A stretch of DNA of 64,000 nucleotides from Veillonella sp. VA142 (GCF_003992135.1 NZ_RQVN01000003.1:96050-160049); one strand, 5' to 3'. Counted from the first letter of the stretch, positions 32,003-42,284 are shown. Numbers and translations: made by a program. Notes: a model not told the origin generated them from the sequence alone.

Positions 32003-33910
32003 TTGAAGCGAGGCTTAAAAAATGTACTCCTCTATTTGTTGATAATTGTCGCAGCAGTGGCAGCGATTAACTCTTTTTCTGAAGGTACTAAAAATAAATC
32101 AGAAATTACATATACATCGTTCCTACAAGAGGTACAACGAAAAAATGTAGAGAGTGTCACAATTACAGGGGATCATTCGATTACAGGTAAATTAAAATCT
32201 GGGACAGAATTTGCTACCTATGCACCAAGTGATGCAGGTATTTTTGCAAAACTATCCGAAGGTGGCGTCGATGTGACAGCGCAACCTCCTGAGCAACCAG
32301 CTTGGTGGGTAAGCTTATTAACATCTGCGTTACCAATTGTGTTGATTATTGGATTCTGGTTCTTTATGATGCAGTCTACACAAGGTGGATCTGGTCGTGT
32401 TATGAACTTTGGCAAATCTCGTGCAAAAATGCAAGGAGAGGGCAAAGTAAATGTGACATTTAAAGATGTGGCTGGTGCAGATGAAGCAAAACAAGAATTG
32501 GAAGAAGTAGTTGAATTTTTGCGTAATCCAGGTAAATTTAATGCTATCGGTGCTAAAATTCCAAAAGGGGTTTTATTATTTGGCCCTCCAGGTACAGGTA
32601 AAACCTTATTAGCTCGTGCGGTAGCAGGGGAAGCAGGGGTTCCATTCTTCACTATTAGTGGTTCTGACTTTGTAGAAATGTTCGTTGGTGTCGGTGCCTC
32701 TCGTGTGCGTGATTTATTTAATCAAGCTAAGAAAAATGCACCTTGTATTATCTTCATCGATGAAATTGATGCGGTAGGTCGTCAACGTGGTGCAGGTCTT
32801 GGTGGCGGTCATGATGAACGTGAACAAACCTTGAACCAATTATTGGTAGAAATGGATGGTTTCGGTGCCAATGAAGGAATTATTACGATTGCCGCTACGA
32901 ACCGACCAGATATTCTAGATCCAGCTTTATTGCGACCAGGCCGTTTTGACCGTCAAGTGACTGTAGGTCGTCCAGATCTTCGTGGTCGTGAGGCGATTTT
33001 ACAAGTCCATGCCCGTAATAAACCGTTGGATCCAGATGTGGATTTAAAAACTATTGCGAAAAAAGTACCTGGCTTTACTGGCGCTGATTTGAGTAATTTA
33101 TTAAATGAAGCAGCGTTATTAGCAGCTCGTCAAGATCGCAAATCGATTTCCATGCATGACTTAGAAGAAGCTAGTGAAAAAGTAAGCTATGGTCCTGAAC
33201 GTAGAAGTCATGTGGTCAGTCAGAAAGAACGTGAATTGACTGCTTACCATGAATCTGGACATGCCATAGTGGCTCATTTGTGGCCGAATGCAGATCCTGT
33301 TCATAAGGTAACAATTATCCCTCGTGGTAGTGCAGGTGGTTACACTATGATGCTTCCACAAGAGGAGAAAAACTATATGACTCGTTCCCAGTTGTTGGCA
33401 CAAATTCGTGTGGCTTTGGGGGGGCGTTGTGCAGAGGCCATAGTACTGAAAGAAATCAGTAGTGGTGCTTCTGGAGATTTACAAATGGTGACGAACATTG
33501 CTCGTGAAATGATTACTCGTTTAGGTATGAGTGATGAGCTAGGACCATTGGTATTTGGTGAACACCAAGAGCAAGTCTTCTTAGGAAAAAGTTTAGGCTC
33601 TGAACGTAATTATGGCGAAGCAGTAGCTGAGAAAATCGATAATGAAATGCATCGCATCGTAGCAGAGGCATACGGTGATGTAATGAACTTGTTAACAGAA
33701 AATATTGACTTCTTACATAATATGGCGAAAGCTTTGTTAGAAGAAGAAACCATTGATGCAAAACAAGTAGAAAACTTGTATCGCTATGGTACTCTGATGA
33801 GTCCAGAAGAGACACAGGCAAAAGCTGAAGAGGAAGAAAATAGTAAAAAGTCTCCTCTAGAAGTGGCTGGTATTGTAATGCCAGATAAAATTGATACATC
33901 AAAAGAATAA
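32003..33910 (+). CDS. ftsH: ATP-dependent zinc metalloprotease FtsH
   Basis: Membrane-bound AAA protease for quality control. Two membrane segments (about residues 8-24 and 107-123) bracket a small periplasmic domain. Then come Walker A GPPGTGKT (194-201), Walker B IIFIDEID (249-256), the second region of homology with RPGRFDRQ (311-318), and the zinc site HESGH (416-420). The TTG at 32003 is chosen as start because AAGGAG lies six bases upstream and MKRGLKN then leads into the membrane helix; an ATG at 31985, six codons earlier, has no ribosome site. A terminator follows. Confidence 0.93.
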   Translation: MKRGLKNVLLYLLIIVAAVAAINSFSEGTKNKSEITYTSFLQEVQRKNVESVTITGDHSITGKLKSGTEFATYAPSDAGIFAKLSEGGVDVTAQPPEQPAWWVSLLTSALPIVLIIGFWFFMMQSTQGGSGRVMNFGKSRAKMQGEGKVNVTFKDVAGADEAKQELEEVVEFLRNPGKFNAIGAKIPKGVLLFGPPGTGKTLLARAVAGEAGVPFFTISGSDFVEMFVGVGASRVRDLFNQAKKNAPCIIFIDEIDAVGRQRGAGLGGGHDEREQTLNQLLVEMDGFGANEGIITIAATNRPDILDPALLRPGRFDRQVTVGRPDLRGREAILQVHARNKPLDPDVDLKTIAKKVPGFTGADLSNLLNEAALLAARQDRKSISMHDLEEASEKVSYGPERRSHVVSQKERELTAYHESGHAIVAHLWPNADPVHKVTIIPRGSAGGYTMMLPQEEKNYMTRSQLLAQIRVALGGRCAEAIVLKEISSGASGDLQMVTNIAREMITRLGMSDELGPLVFGEHQEQVFLGKSLGSERNYGEAVAEKIDNEMHRIVAEAYGDVMNLLTENIDFLHNMAKALLEEETIDAKQVENLYRYGTLMSPEETQAKAEEEENSKKSPLEVAGIVMPDKIDTSKE

Positions 33911-33929
33911 TCTGTGAGATACTATAGCC

Positions 33930-33963
33930 AAGGTATCTTCCCTACGGGGAAGGTACCTTTTGT
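33930..33963 (+). terminator. Terminator after ftsH
   Basis: AGGTAtCTTCCC tacg GGGAAGgTACCT followed by TTTT. Confidence 0.85.
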
Positions 33964-34049
33964 GCATCTGTTAAGAATGTAAGACAGTGACTATAGTTTA
34001 GCTGTACCAAATTCGCATAGCTTTAAGTGGTGAAATACATAGAAAAGAC

Positions 34050-34087
34050 TTGCAATTTATGTAGGACCTCTGTACAATCGTATTGTA
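34050..34087 (+). promoter_or_regulatory. Promoter of birA-coaX-dusB with overlapping inverted repeat
   Basis: TTGCAA at 34050-34055, a 17-base spacer and TACAAT at 34073-34078. The -10 box is the left arm of TACAAT cgt ATTGTA (34073-34087), a possible operator. Autoregulation by BirA is conceivable but unproven. Confidence 0.6.
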
Positions 34088-34118
34088 AACCTCGCTAAAG
34101 GTAAGGAGGCGACAAGCC

Positions 34119-35102
34119 GTGAGAGATGAAATACTTGACTTTTTAAAAGCAAACAGAGATCAATTTGTGTCAGGACAAGCTATGTCTGAAGCATGCCATG
34201 TATCACGCACAGCGATTTGGAAGCATATAGAAGTATTGCGCAAGCGTGGCTATGTGATTGAATCCTTCACTAAAAAAGGGTATCGGTTGTTGGCGGAGCC
34301 AAATCTGATTAGTCCTGAAGAGATGGAAGGGGTACTGCAAACAAAATCATTTGGTCGTTATTATGTATATGAAGAACGGTTAGACTCTACAAACAGTATT
34401 GCTAAAGCATTAGCTATGGATGGAGTTCCAGAGGGAACCGTAGTGTGTGCAGAAGAGCAATCCTCCGGCCGTGGGCGCTTATCTAGAGGTTGGTATTCTC
34501 CCTATGGAAAGGGAATTTGGTTTAGTTTAATATTAAGACCTAAATTCTTACCGATGGAAGCATCAAAATGTACCTTGATGGCAGGCGTAGCCTTGGTGAA
34601 AGCATTCCGTGAGTTGGGGCTTTCAGAAGCGGGCATTAAATGGCCTAATGATATATTAGTAGGATCTCGTAAAATGGTAGGCATTCTAACAGAGATGAAT
34701 GGTACCATGGAAGAAATTAACTACATTGTCCTAGGGATTGGTATTAATACACACACTACCATTGAGGAAGTCAGCGAAGATTTAAAGGATAAAATTATGT
34801 CCTTTGCGATAGCAGGTATAGAGGTGAACCGTAAAGAAGCCTTTGCGGTGATTTTAAAAGCTTTAGAAGAACAGTATGAAAAGGTGTGTCAAGAAGGGTT
34901 TGATTCTACCTTAGAAGAATGGAAAGAATATAGCGTAACCTTGTATAAAGAGGTATTGGTAAAAGCCCCAGATAAAGATTACATAGGCTATGCTAAAGAT
35001 TTAGATAGAGATGGAAATCTGATCGTTCAATTAGAGGATGGACGTGAGGAACGTATCATAGCAGGGGATGTGTCTATACGCTCCACTGGAGGAGGATATT
35101 AA
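34119..35102 (+). CDS. birA: Bifunctional biotin-protein ligase / biotin operon repressor
   Basis: Attaches biotin to carboxylase subunits and can repress biotin genes. The first 60 residues form a winged helix-turn-helix ([20 protein letters not shown]), so this is the regulatory class. The ligase core has [14 protein letters not shown] (115-128), [19 protein letters not shown] and LGIGINT; a C-terminal SH3-like domain ends with [11 protein letters not shown] start at 34119 with AAGGAGG nine bases upstream. The gene runs up to the coaX ribosome site, one base before coaX starts. It fits a cell that depends on biotin-dependent decarboxylases. Confidence 0.93.
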   Translation: MRDEILDFLKANRDQFVSGQAMSEACHVSRTAIWKHIEVLRKRGYVIESFTKKGYRLLAEPNLISPEEMEGVLQTKSFGRYYVYEERLDSTNSIAKALAMDGVPEGTVVCAEEQSSGRGRLSRGWYSPYGKGIWFSLILRPKFLPMEASKCTLMAGVALVKAFRELGLSEAGIKWPNDILVGSRKMVGILTEMNGTMEEINYIVLGIGINTHTTIEEVSEDLKDKIMSFAIAGIEVNRKEAFAVILKALEEQYEKVCQEGFDSTLEEWKEYSVTLYKEVLVKAPDKDYIGYAKDLDRDGNLIVQLEDGREERIIAGDVSIRSTGGGY

Positions 35103-35103
35103 G

Positions 35104-35871
35104 ATGTTACTAGTTGTAGACGTAGGGAATACGAATATCGTATTGGGCGTATATGAGGGCAAAGAAATTATGGCTCATTGGCGTATTTCTACTGATCGTG
35201 GGAGAACTACCGATGAATATGGTATGTTGTTGAGCAATCTATTTCTTCATGATCCTAAGGTAAATAAAGAGAATGTGGAGGCAGTCATCATTTCCTCTGT
35301 GGTTCCTCCATTGAACCCTACGTTAGAGCGTGTATGCTTGCGCTATTTCCATAAGAAACCATTGTTTGTAGGGCCTGGTATTAAAACAGGGATTTCTATT
35401 AAATATGAAAACCCACGTGAACTAGGAGCGGATTTAATTGTAGATGCAGTGGCTGCTTATGAAAAATATGGTGGTAATTTAATTATTATCGACTTTGGTA
35501 CAGCTACGACATATTCTGCTGTGTTAGATGGCGGTGTATACTTAGGTGGTGCCATTTCACCAGGAATCGGTATCTCTGCAGAAGCTTTGTTTGGTCGCAC
35601 GGCTAAATTACCAAGAATTGAAATTAAAAACCCTGGTCCTGTCATTGGTCGCAACACAGTTGGCGCTATGCAGGCAGGTGTATTATTTGGATATGTTGGA
35701 CAAGTGGAAGGCATTGTGGCTCGTATGAAACGAGAAATGCCAGAGGATACAAAAGTGGTGGCTACAGGTGGTTTAGCACCTCTCATTAGTGCGGAAACAG
35801 ATGTGATTGACCACATTGATTCAATGATGACATTAGAAGGATTACGACTTATTTATGAAAGAAATCAATAA
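35104..35871 (+). CDS. coaX: Type III pantothenate kinase
   Basis: First step of coenzyme A synthesis; the CoaX type is not feedback-inhibited by CoA. The 255-residue ASKHA-fold protein has [14 protein letters not shown] (6-19), [24 protein letters not shown], and [12 protein letters not shown] with the nucleotide-binding pattern. AGGAGG just before the ATG fixes the start; an upstream in-frame ATG inside birA is ignored. It overlaps dusB by 17 bases. Confidence 0.94.
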   Translation: MLLVVDVGNTNIVLGVYEGKEIMAHWRISTDRGRTTDEYGMLLSNLFLHDPKVNKENVEAVIISSVVPPLNPTLERVCLRYFHKKPLFVGPGIKTGISIKYENPRELGADLIVDAVAAYEKYGGNLIIIDFGTATTYSAVLDGGVYLGGAISPGIGISAEALFGRTAKLPRIEIKNPGPVIGRNTVGAMQAGVLFGYVGQVEGIVARMKREMPEDTKVVATGGLAPLISAETDVIDHIDSMMTLEGLRLIYERNQ

Positions 35872-36868
35872 TGAATCCTGGCACATAGGACATGTCACAA
35901 TTCCTGGCCGCATTGGGTTAGCGCCCATGGCTGGATTTAGCGATGTGTCCTATCGCTTATTAGCAAAAGAAATGGGGGCCTCTTTCGTGTGTACAGAAAT
36001 GGTCAGTGCCATGGGAATTAAATACAATAATGAACATACAAAAGAATTACTCTATATGGAAGGGGTAGAACAGCCAGTATCCATGCAGATATTTGGGTCT
36101 GACCCAGAAGCTATCGCGATTGGAGCAAAAGTTGTAGAGGAAGCAGGCGCCCCTATAGTAGACATTAATATGGGCTGCCCTGTGAAAAAAGTGGTATCTT
36201 CTGGGGATGGATCTGCATTGATGAAAACTCCAGATTTAGCGATGAAGGTGGTAGAAGCAGCCGTAAAAGCGGTACAAATTCCAGTGACTGTTAAATTGCG
36301 CTTGGGATGGGATGATACATCCATCAACGTAGTAGATATGGCACGACGTATGGAATCTGTAGGGGTCTCTGCCGTAGCTATTCATGGTCGAACTCGTGAA
36401 CAGATGTACAGTGGCAAAGCCAATTGGGATTATATTAAAGAGGTGAAAACGGCACTTACTATTCCTGTCATTGGCAATGGTGACGTCAATTCCCCTGAAA
36501 GCGCCAAAGCACTGCTAGAATATACCGGTTGTGATGCTATGCTCATAGGACGTGCGGCGCAAGGGAATCCGTGGTTGTTTCAACAAATTAAAGACTATCT
36601 AGAAACAGGACACTACCATCCGAATCCATCGGGGGTGGAACGCATTGCTATGTTATTACGTCATTATGAGCTGCTATGTCACTATAAAGGTGTGGATTTA
36701 GCCACACGAGAAATTCGCACACATGCTAGCTTCTATATTAAAGGTTTACCAGAAGCGGCACGTTGGAGAAATGCTTTGAATGTAGCTATGGGTCGGGAAT
36801 CGTTTATCTCTGTAGTAGAAGAGTATCAACAATTCTTGGATGACTATACTAGAAGTACAATATCATAG
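35855..36868 (+). CDS. dusB: tRNA-dihydrouridine synthase
   Basis: FMN enzyme that reduces uridines in tRNA. The 337-residue protein has [13 protein letters not shown] (22-34), the MQIFGSDPE strand, [11 protein letters not shown] with the catalytic cysteine (about 107), [21 protein letters not shown] and [12 protein letters not shown], and the helical C-terminal tRNA-binding domain. The start lies inside the end of coaX, so translation is coupled. The order ftsH-birA/coaX-dusB resembles Bacillus. Assignment to DusB is by context and similarity. Confidence 0.92.
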   Translation: MKEINNESWHIGHVTIPGRIGLAPMAGFSDVSYRLLAKEMGASFVCTEMVSAMGIKYNNEHTKELLYMEGVEQPVSMQIFGSDPEAIAIGAKVVEEAGAPIVDINMGCPVKKVVSSGDGSALMKTPDLAMKVVEAAVKAVQIPVTVKLRLGWDDTSINVVDMARRMESVGVSAVAIHGRTREQMYSGKANWDYIKEVKTALTIPVIGNGDVNSPESAKALLEYTGCDAMLIGRAAQGNPWLFQQIKDYLETGHYHPNPSGVERIAMLLRHYELLCHYKGVDLATREIRTHASFYIKGLPEAARWRNALNVAMGRESFISVVEEYQQFLDDYTRSTIS

Positions 36869-36992
36869 GTTCTGTCTCCTATATATGGTCATGAAATATT
36901 GAGAATAAATAACATTCATATTGGTATATACTCCTAGGAAATAAAGGGAATTTTAAGTGGGACGTGTATATTTTATTATGAGAAATAGTAAA

Positions 36993-37021
36993 TTGACATT
37001 GTCGAAAATTGCAACTATAAT
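36993..37021 (+). promoter_or_regulatory. Promoter of the CstA-like gene
   Basis: TTGACA at 36993-36998, a 17-base spacer and TATAAT at 37016-37021: a consensus housekeeping promoter with a leader of about 100 bases. Confidence 0.85.
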
Positions 37022-37128
37022 TAAATCAGAAATACCAATTTACTTTTTAGCATAGATCATAGGATGCAGTCTAGATGTAAACAAGTGTTTATGGAATAAG
37101 GCGCATCTACTATTTAGGGGGTGTATGT

Positions 37129-38961
37129 ATGGTCATGAATGGTATTTATTTAGTTATCGCCTCAGCGTGTATCTTAATGTTAGGATATCGCTTTTATGGG
37201 GCATTCATAGCGGCAAAGGTGTTAACTCTAGACAAGTATAGAATGACGCCGGCTATGGTTCATAATGATGGACATGATTATGTACCTACTAATAAATGGG
37301 TCACATTCGGTCATCACTTTGCAGCAATTGCAGGGGCAGGTCCTTTGGTAGGTCCGGTAATTGCAGCGCAGTTCGGGTACTTACCAGGTACTCTATGGAT
37401 TTTAATCGGTTCCGTATTTGCCGGTGCAGTCCATGATATGGTTATTCTCTTCGCGTCGATTCGCTATGATGGTAAATCCATTGCGGATATCACTCGTGAA
37501 GAAATTAGCAAAATTGCTGGTTTAGGTGCGATGTTAGCTACGTTGTTCTTGCTTGTTATTACACTAGCAGGTATGGCCGTTGTAGTAGCGAATGCTCTTC
37601 ATAATTCAGCTTGGGCATTTTTCTCTGTATTTGCAACAATTCCTATTGCTATTTTTATCGGTATTTATTTACAATGGTTGCGCCCAGGAAAAATTCAAGA
37701 AGCTACAATTATTGGGGTTGCATTAATTTTTGCAGCGATTATTTATGGTCCAAATGTGGCGGCTAGTGAATATGCATCTTGGTTTATTTATGATTTAAAA
37801 ACTATTGAAATTATGCTAGCTGTATATGGTTTCTTTGCAGCAGCGTTACCAGTTTGGTTATTATTAGCTCCTCGTGATTACTTATCCACATACCTAAAAA
37901 TTGGTACTATTGGAGCCTTAGCACTTGGTATTTTAATCGTTATGCCTGAAATCCAAATGCCTGCTGTAACAGAGTATATTTGGGGTGGTGGTCCAGTGTT
38001 GAAAGGATCTGTATTCCCATATATCTTTATTACTATCGCTTGCGGCGCTTTATCTGGTTTCCATACAGTTATCGCTACAGGTACAACACCAAAAATGTTA
38101 ACAAACGAAAGAGAAGTATTACCTATCGGTTACGGCGGTATGTTAACAGAATCTTTCATTTCCATGATGGCTATGATTGCAGCAACAGCGTTGCATCCAG
38201 ATGATTATTTTGCGATTAACTCCACTGCAGAATCTTTTAAAGCACTAGGACTTCATGTTCATGAATTGCCAGCATTATCTGCACTCGTTGGAGAAGACCT
38301 AATGCATCGTCCAGGTGGTGCTGTATCGTTGGCAGTTGGTATGGCTCATATCTTCTCTCGCCTTCCTAATATGGATCATTTATTGGGATATTGGTATCAT
38401 TTCTGTATTATGTTTGAAGCTTTATTCATCATGACATTGATTGATGCAGGTACTCGTGTAGGGCGTTATTTATTACAAGAATTGCTTGGCTTATACTGGC
38501 CTAAATTTAATGACCAACATTGGGCTCCTGGCGTATATGGTTGTGCTGCCTTAATTTGTATCATGTGGGGATACTTAGTATTGCAAGGTAATATCGGTAC
38601 GATTTGGCCATTATTCGGTGTATCTAACCAGTTATTAGGTACGATGACATTGGCAGTAAGTACGACGATTATTATGCGTCTAGGTAAAAAACGATACGCT
38701 TGGGTAACCGGTGTTCCAACAATCCTTATGGCTATTGTGGCAGTTGGTGCCGACTATGAAAACGTATTCTACAACTACGTTCCAGCTGGTAAATGGACTT
38801 TGGTTGCCTTCTCTGTGGCTATGTTTATTATGATTCTTGTTGTATTAGTAGAAGCGATTCGTAGCTGGATTCGCTTATCCACGTTACCACAAGATTATAG
38901 AACACAAGAAGAAGTAGAAGCGGAAAGTTATGCTAAATTAACAAAACAAGCAGAAGCTTAA
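37129..38961 (+). CDS. CstA-family carbon starvation / pyruvate or peptide carrier
   Basis: A 610-residue inner-membrane protein with many membrane helices (about 16). The N-terminal segment LGYRFYGAFIAAKVL, then DYVPTNKWVTFGHHFAAIAGAGPLVGP, is the family hallmark; GAVHDM and ATGTTPKM are also conserved. Members transport pyruvate or peptides. AGGGGG is seven bases before the ATG. It is alone between a strong promoter and a terminator. An organic-acid fermenter would make a pyruvate role plausible, but the sequence does not show it. Confidence 0.88.
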   Translation: MVMNGIYLVIASACILMLGYRFYGAFIAAKVLTLDKYRMTPAMVHNDGHDYVPTNKWVTFGHHFAAIAGAGPLVGPVIAAQFGYLPGTLWILIGSVFAGAVHDMVILFASIRYDGKSIADITREEISKIAGLGAMLATLFLLVITLAGMAVVVANALHNSAWAFFSVFATIPIAIFIGIYLQWLRPGKIQEATIIGVALIFAAIIYGPNVAASEYASWFIYDLKTIEIMLAVYGFFAAALPVWLLLAPRDYLSTYLKIGTIGALALGILIVMPEIQMPAVTEYIWGGGPVLKGSVFPYIFITIACGALSGFHTVIATGTTPKMLTNEREVLPIGYGGMLTESFISMMAMIAATALHPDDYFAINSTAESFKALGLHVHELPALSALVGEDLMHRPGGAVSLAVGMAHIFSRLPNMDHLLGYWYHFCIMFEALFIMTLIDAGTRVGRYLLQELLGLYWPKFNDQHWAPGVYGCAALICIMWGYLVLQGNIGTIWPLFGVSNQLLGTMTLAVSTTIIMRLGKKRYAWVTGVPTILMAIVAVGADYENVFYNYVPAGKWTLVAFSVAMFIMILVVLVEAIRSWIRLSTLPQDYRTQEEVEAESYAKLTKQAEA

Positions 38962-38991
38962 TCTAGCGCAGACGATTTGTAGTATAATAAG

Positions 38992-39027
38992 ATAGACATG
39001 GCTCCTTTGGAGCTGTGTCTATTTTTA
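38992..39027 (+). terminator. Terminator after the CstA-like gene
   Basis: AGACATGGCTCC ttt GGAGCTGTGTCT followed by ATTTTT. Confidence 0.88.
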
Positions 39028-39035
39028 TGTTTTCC

Positions 39036-39064
39036 TTGCAATTCTAAGAGGAATAGTGTACAAT
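39036..39064 (+). promoter_or_regulatory. Promoter of rpsF-ssb-rpsR
   Basis: TTGCAA at 39036-39041, 17-base spacer, TACAAT at 39059-39064. The leader to the rpsF start is about 75 bases. Confidence 0.7.
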
Positions 39065-39089
39065 AGTAAAGCTTATTGATGGTAAGCAT

Positions 39090-39132
39090 CTTCCTACCCC
39101 TATGTGAGATAGGGGCGTTAGTCCGAAAGAGG
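39090..39132 (+). promoter_or_regulatory. Probable S6:S18 autoregulatory leader element
   Basis: A hairpin CCCCTAT gtgag ATAGGGG near 39096-39115 is followed by GTTAGTCCGAAAG. rpsF leaders of many bacteria carry a hairpin with a conserved CCG motif that binds the S6:S18 pair; the CCG here lies in the right place, beside the ribosome site. No covariance search was possible. Confidence 0.5.
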
Positions 39133-39144
39133 AGGTGATTTTGT

Positions 39145-39429
39145 ATGAACAAATACGAAGTCATGGTGATTGTGAAACCGGCTGATGAAGAGACAAACAA
39201 AGCTACTTTTGACAAAATTGAAGCTTTAATTGCTCGTGTTGGCGGTACAGTTGAGAAAGTTGACGTTTGGGGTAAACGCCGTTTAGCGTATGCAGTAAAC
39301 AAACATACTGATGGCGTATACGTATTGATTAACTTTGAAGCAGCTCCTGGCGAAATCAAAGAAATCGACCGCGTACTTAAAATCGACGATAACGTTCTTA
39401 GACACCTGATTGTAAAACACGAACAATAA
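39145..39429 (+). CDS. rpsF: 30S ribosomal protein S6
   Basis: The 94-residue S6 protein binds the central domain of 16S rRNA together with S18. It starts MNKYEVMVIVKPADEE and has the KVDVWGKRRLAYAVNKHTDGVYVL region typical of S6, ending VLRHLIVKHEQ. AGGAGGTGAT precedes the ATG. It is first in the conserved rpsF-ssb-rpsR operon. Confidence 0.97.
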   Translation: MNKYEVMVIVKPADEETNKATFDKIEALIARVGGTVEKVDVWGKRRLAYAVNKHTDGVYVLINFEAAPGEIKEIDRVLKIDDNVLRHLIVKHEQ

Positions 39430-39450
39430 TAGCCTGAGGAGGTTAAGAAT

Positions 39451-39861
39451 ATGAATTCTGTACAACTTTTAGGAAATTTAGCTCGTGACCCTGAGGTGCG
39501 TTACACAAAAACTGGTCGTGCTGTCGCTACTTTCACAGTAGCTGCATCCAATACATATGTGGATCAAAATGGCGAGACTAAGGAACAAACAGCGTTTGTA
39601 AATTGTGTAGCTTGGGGAAAATTAGGAGAAGCTGCGGGAAACTTGCGTAAAGGTAGCCGTTGTTTTGTAGAAGGTCGTATTGCGACTCGTTCTTACGAAG
39701 CACAAGATGGTACAAAACGATATGTAACCGAAGTAGTTGCTAATTTCGTGGGACAAGCCTTAGATACGCAATCATTTGATGCTTTTGACGGTGGTGCATC
39801 CAATTTTGATGATTTTGGTGCAGGTTCCGGTGCAGGCGCAGGTGAAGAAATTCCGTTCTAA
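39451..39861 (+). CDS. ssb: Single-stranded DNA-binding protein
   Basis: The 136-residue protein has an OB fold (residues 1-105: MNSVQLLGNLARDPEVRYTK, FVNCVAWGKLGEAAG, KGSRCFVEGRIATRSYE) and a short Gly/Ala/Asp-rich linker ending in the acidic tip GEEIPF that recruits replication and repair proteins. The C-terminal linker is shorter than in Escherichia coli. It lies between rpsF and rpsR, with AGGAGG upstream. Confidence 0.96.
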   Translation: MNSVQLLGNLARDPEVRYTKTGRAVATFTVAASNTYVDQNGETKEQTAFVNCVAWGKLGEAAGNLRKGSRCFVEGRIATRSYEAQDGTKRYVTEVVANFVGQALDTQSFDAFDGGASNFDDFGAGSGAGAGEEIPF

Positions 39862-39899
39862 GCTAAGAACTCCACAACTATATCAAAGGAGGTTTCTCA

Positions 39900-40130
39900 A
39901 TGAGAAGAGATAGAGGCAGAAAACCAAGAAGAAAAGTATGTAACTTCTGTGTTGACCATGCTGATCAAATCGACTATAAAGATATTGCTAAACTTCGTCG
40001 TTTCACGACTGAACGTGGCAAAATTCTTCCACGTCGTATTTCTGGTGTTTGTGCTAAACATCAACGTAAATTAACACTTGCAATTAAACGTGCTCGTGCA
40101 ATCGCGTTGTTGCCATTCACAGCAGAATAA
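39900..40130 (+). CDS. rpsR: 30S ribosomal protein S18
   Basis: The 76-residue S18 has [15 protein letters not shown] and the IDYKD...[15 protein letters not shown] pattern, ending [12 protein letters not shown] strong ribosome site (AAAGGAGG) precedes it. The CxxC pair in the N-terminus is retained. It ends the operon before a terminator. Confidence 0.97.
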   Translation: MRRDRGRKPRRKVCNFCVDHADQIDYKDIAKLRRFTTERGKILPRRISGVCAKHQRKLTLAIKRARAIALLPFTAE

Positions 40131-40144
40131 TTCAATACAAAATG

Positions 40145-40180
40145 AAAGCCCAGTAACTAGCCTAGTTACTGGGTTTCTTG
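40145..40180 (+). terminator. Terminator after rpsR
   Basis: CCCAGTAACTA gcc TAGTTACTGGG followed by TTTCTTGTTTT. Confidence 0.9.
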
Positions 40181-40230
40181 TTTTCTAAAAGGGAGTTAAA
40201 AGGGTATAAATTGAAATCGTTGCTACCCGG

Positions 40231-40277
40231 TTGCAACCACTTTTCACGCTTTTTTGCGTGCGATTGCAACCACTTTT
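40231..40277. repeat. Paired direct repeat around a small hairpin
   Basis: TTGCAACCACTTTT occurs at 40231-40244 and again at 40264-40277, 33 bases apart (about three helical turns). Between them lies CACGC tttttt GCGTG. The first copy is part of the palindrome GGTTGCAACC. Function unknown; it could be a regulator site or RNA element. Confidence 0.5.
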
Positions 40278-40566
40278 TCATATAAGGAGATGGAAGTTAG
40301 ATATCATAGTTGTGTAGTTACTTTTAATACAGGTATATGCTGGATATGTCATATTTCTATATAGTCTATAGAAACACATAAAAATGAGGGAAAATGATGA
40401 TGACCATGAGTTTTAGTCATTTGTATAAATGCAGGAGGCTTTATTATTCGTAACTAGAAAGTATGTCACTGTTATGTATACAAAATGCATGATATAATAC
40501 AGGTATATCATATAAACAAAGCTATTTCAGTAGATGCATATGATGTTGTATGAAATGAGGTATATT
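40278..40566. other. Non-coding stretch upstream of aspartase
   Basis: AT-rich sequence without a credible coding frame. The only element seen is TATAAT at 40493-40498, 74 bases before the aspartase start, with no good -35 box. Confidence 0.45.
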
Positions 40567-41982
40567 ATGAGAAAAGAACATGATTTTCTGGGTGAATTAG
40601 AATTAGCGGATGAGTTGTACTATGGTGTACAAACATTGCGTGGTATTGAAAACTTTTTTATTACAGGCAAAAAAATTGATTTAGACTTTGTAAAAGCTAT
40701 GGCCATGGTTAAAAAGGCCTGTGCCTTAGCCAATATGAGTACAGGCCGTTTAGATGAAAAAATTGGTCAAGCTATTAGCCGGGCTGCTGATGAAGTAGTA
40801 CGTGGTAATTTCAATGATCAATTCCCTGTAGATCCTATTCAAGGAGGGGCAGGGACTTCTTTCAATATGAACATGAACGAAGTATTGGCGAACCGTGCTC
40901 TAGAAATTTTGGGCTATGAAAAAGGTCAATACGATATCGTATCTCCTAATAATCATGTCAATATGGCACAATCTACGAATGATACATTCCCTACAGCTAT
41001 TAAAGTATGTGCGATTATGAAAAGTAAACCATTATTAATGGCCCTACGTCGACTAGCAGATGAATTAGATAAAAAAGCAGAAGAGTACAAAGAAATTCTA
41101 AAAATGGGTCGTACTCATTTGCAAGATGCGGTGCCAATTACATTGGGACAAGAAATGGGGGCCTATGCATCTGGTGTGCGTCGTGGTATTCGCCGTATTA
41201 AATCGGCTATGTTAGAAGCACATACTGTGAATATGGGAGCTACAGCTGTTGGTACAGGACTAAATGCAGAACCTACATATATCAAGGCTGTTGTAGATGA
41301 GTTATCTCGCATTGTAGGAGAGCCGTTTATTACTGCTGATAACTTAATTGATGCGACGAACAATACAGACGTATTTGCAGATATTTCTTCTGGATTGAAA
41401 GTAACAGCCCTAGTATTGATTAAAATGGCTAACGATTTCCGTTTAATGGCATCTGGGCCTCGTTGTGGTATCGGTGAGTTAAAATTACCTCCACGTCAAC
41501 CAGGTTCTTCCATCATGCCAGGTAAAGTGAACCCAGTTATCGCGGAAGTATTAAACCAAACTTGTTACCAAGTCATTGGTAATGATTTGACGATTACCCT
41601 TGGCGTAGAGAATGGACAATTTGAGTTGAATGTAATGGAACCAGTGATTGCTTATAACTTATTCAATTCCATGTGCTATTTAAAAAATGCGGTAAACACA
41701 TTTGTAGATAAATTGTTGATTGATCTTGAAGTAGATAAAGAACAATGTGAATACTGGTTAGAACGTTCTGTGGGTATCGTAACAGCCTTGTTGCCACATA
41801 TCGGTTATGAAAATGCCTCTGCTTTGGCGAAAGAAGCATTGGAAACTGATCGTAGCGTAAAAGAAATTATTCTAGAGCAAGGTTTGTTGACGAAAGAAGA
41901 AATGGATTATATCCTGTCTCCAAAAGAAATGACACGCCCTGGTATTGCGGGTCAAGACTTAGTAAAAAACTTAGGAAACTAA
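40567..41982 (+). CDS. aspA: Aspartate ammonia-lyase
   Basis: Converts aspartate to fumarate and ammonia. The 471-residue protein belongs to the fumarase II/aspartase superfamily, with the signature GSSIMPGKVNP at 313-323 and the conserved GRTHLQDAVP (181-190). The N-terminal YYGVQTLRGIENF pattern (VQTLR rather than the fumarase form) favours aspartase. TGAGGT lies near the ATG at 40567, which gives the usual N-terminus MRKEHDFLGELE; a longer frame from 40534 is not supported. It supplies fumarate to the same pool as the fumarase further along. Confidence 0.92.
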   Translation: MRKEHDFLGELELADELYYGVQTLRGIENFFITGKKIDLDFVKAMAMVKKACALANMSTGRLDEKIGQAISRAADEVVRGNFNDQFPVDPIQGGAGTSFNMNMNEVLANRALEILGYEKGQYDIVSPNNHVNMAQSTNDTFPTAIKVCAIMKSKPLLMALRRLADELDKKAEEYKEILKMGRTHLQDAVPITLGQEMGAYASGVRRGIRRIKSAMLEAHTVNMGATAVGTGLNAEPTYIKAVVDELSRIVGEPFITADNLIDATNNTDVFADISSGLKVTALVLIKMANDFRLMASGPRCGIGELKLPPRQPGSSIMPGKVNPVIAEVLNQTCYQVIGNDLTITLGVENGQFELNVMEPVIAYNLFNSMCYLKNAVNTFVDKLLIDLEVDKEQCEYWLERSVGIVTALLPHIGYENASALAKEALETDRSVKEIILEQGLLTKEEMDYILSPKEMTRPGIAGQDLVKNLGN

Positions 41983-41989
41983 TATATAC

Positions 41990-42025
41990 AAAGGACTGCT
42001 TAGACATAGGCAGTCCTTTTTGTTT
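41990..42025 (+). terminator. Terminator after aspA
   Basis: AAGGACTGC ttagacatag GCAGTCCTT followed by TTTGTTT. Confidence 0.9.
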
Positions 42026-42233
42026 CAACGGACACCATGAAGACTATGGGAAATTGTAATTAATCGGGCTAAGATGAAGACTGATGAATAGAGTTCAGTT
42101 ATATAGTATAGTAGTGATACTACCAATAAGAATGAAGACAACATATAGAGGAAGGATGTGGTACTTACACTGGATATAGTTTGTAACTATTATATCTTAT
42201 ATGTAAATCGAGAGAGAAAATCTAGCACTGTAG

Positions 42234-42262
42234 TGTATAAACTGTATGGGGTAGTGTATAAT
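42234..42262 (+). promoter_or_regulatory. Promoter of crcB
   Basis: TGTATA at 42234-42239, 17-base spacer, perfect TATAAT at 42257-42262, 23 bases before the start codon. The leader is too short for a fluoride riboswitch. Confidence 0.5.
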
Positions 42263-42284
42263 ATAAAGACAAAGGAGTTTAATT

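Noticed and set aside
42026..42284. Fluoride riboswitch upstream of crcB
   Set aside because: The promoter is 23 bases before the start codon, and the upstream sequence shows none of the crcB-motif core.
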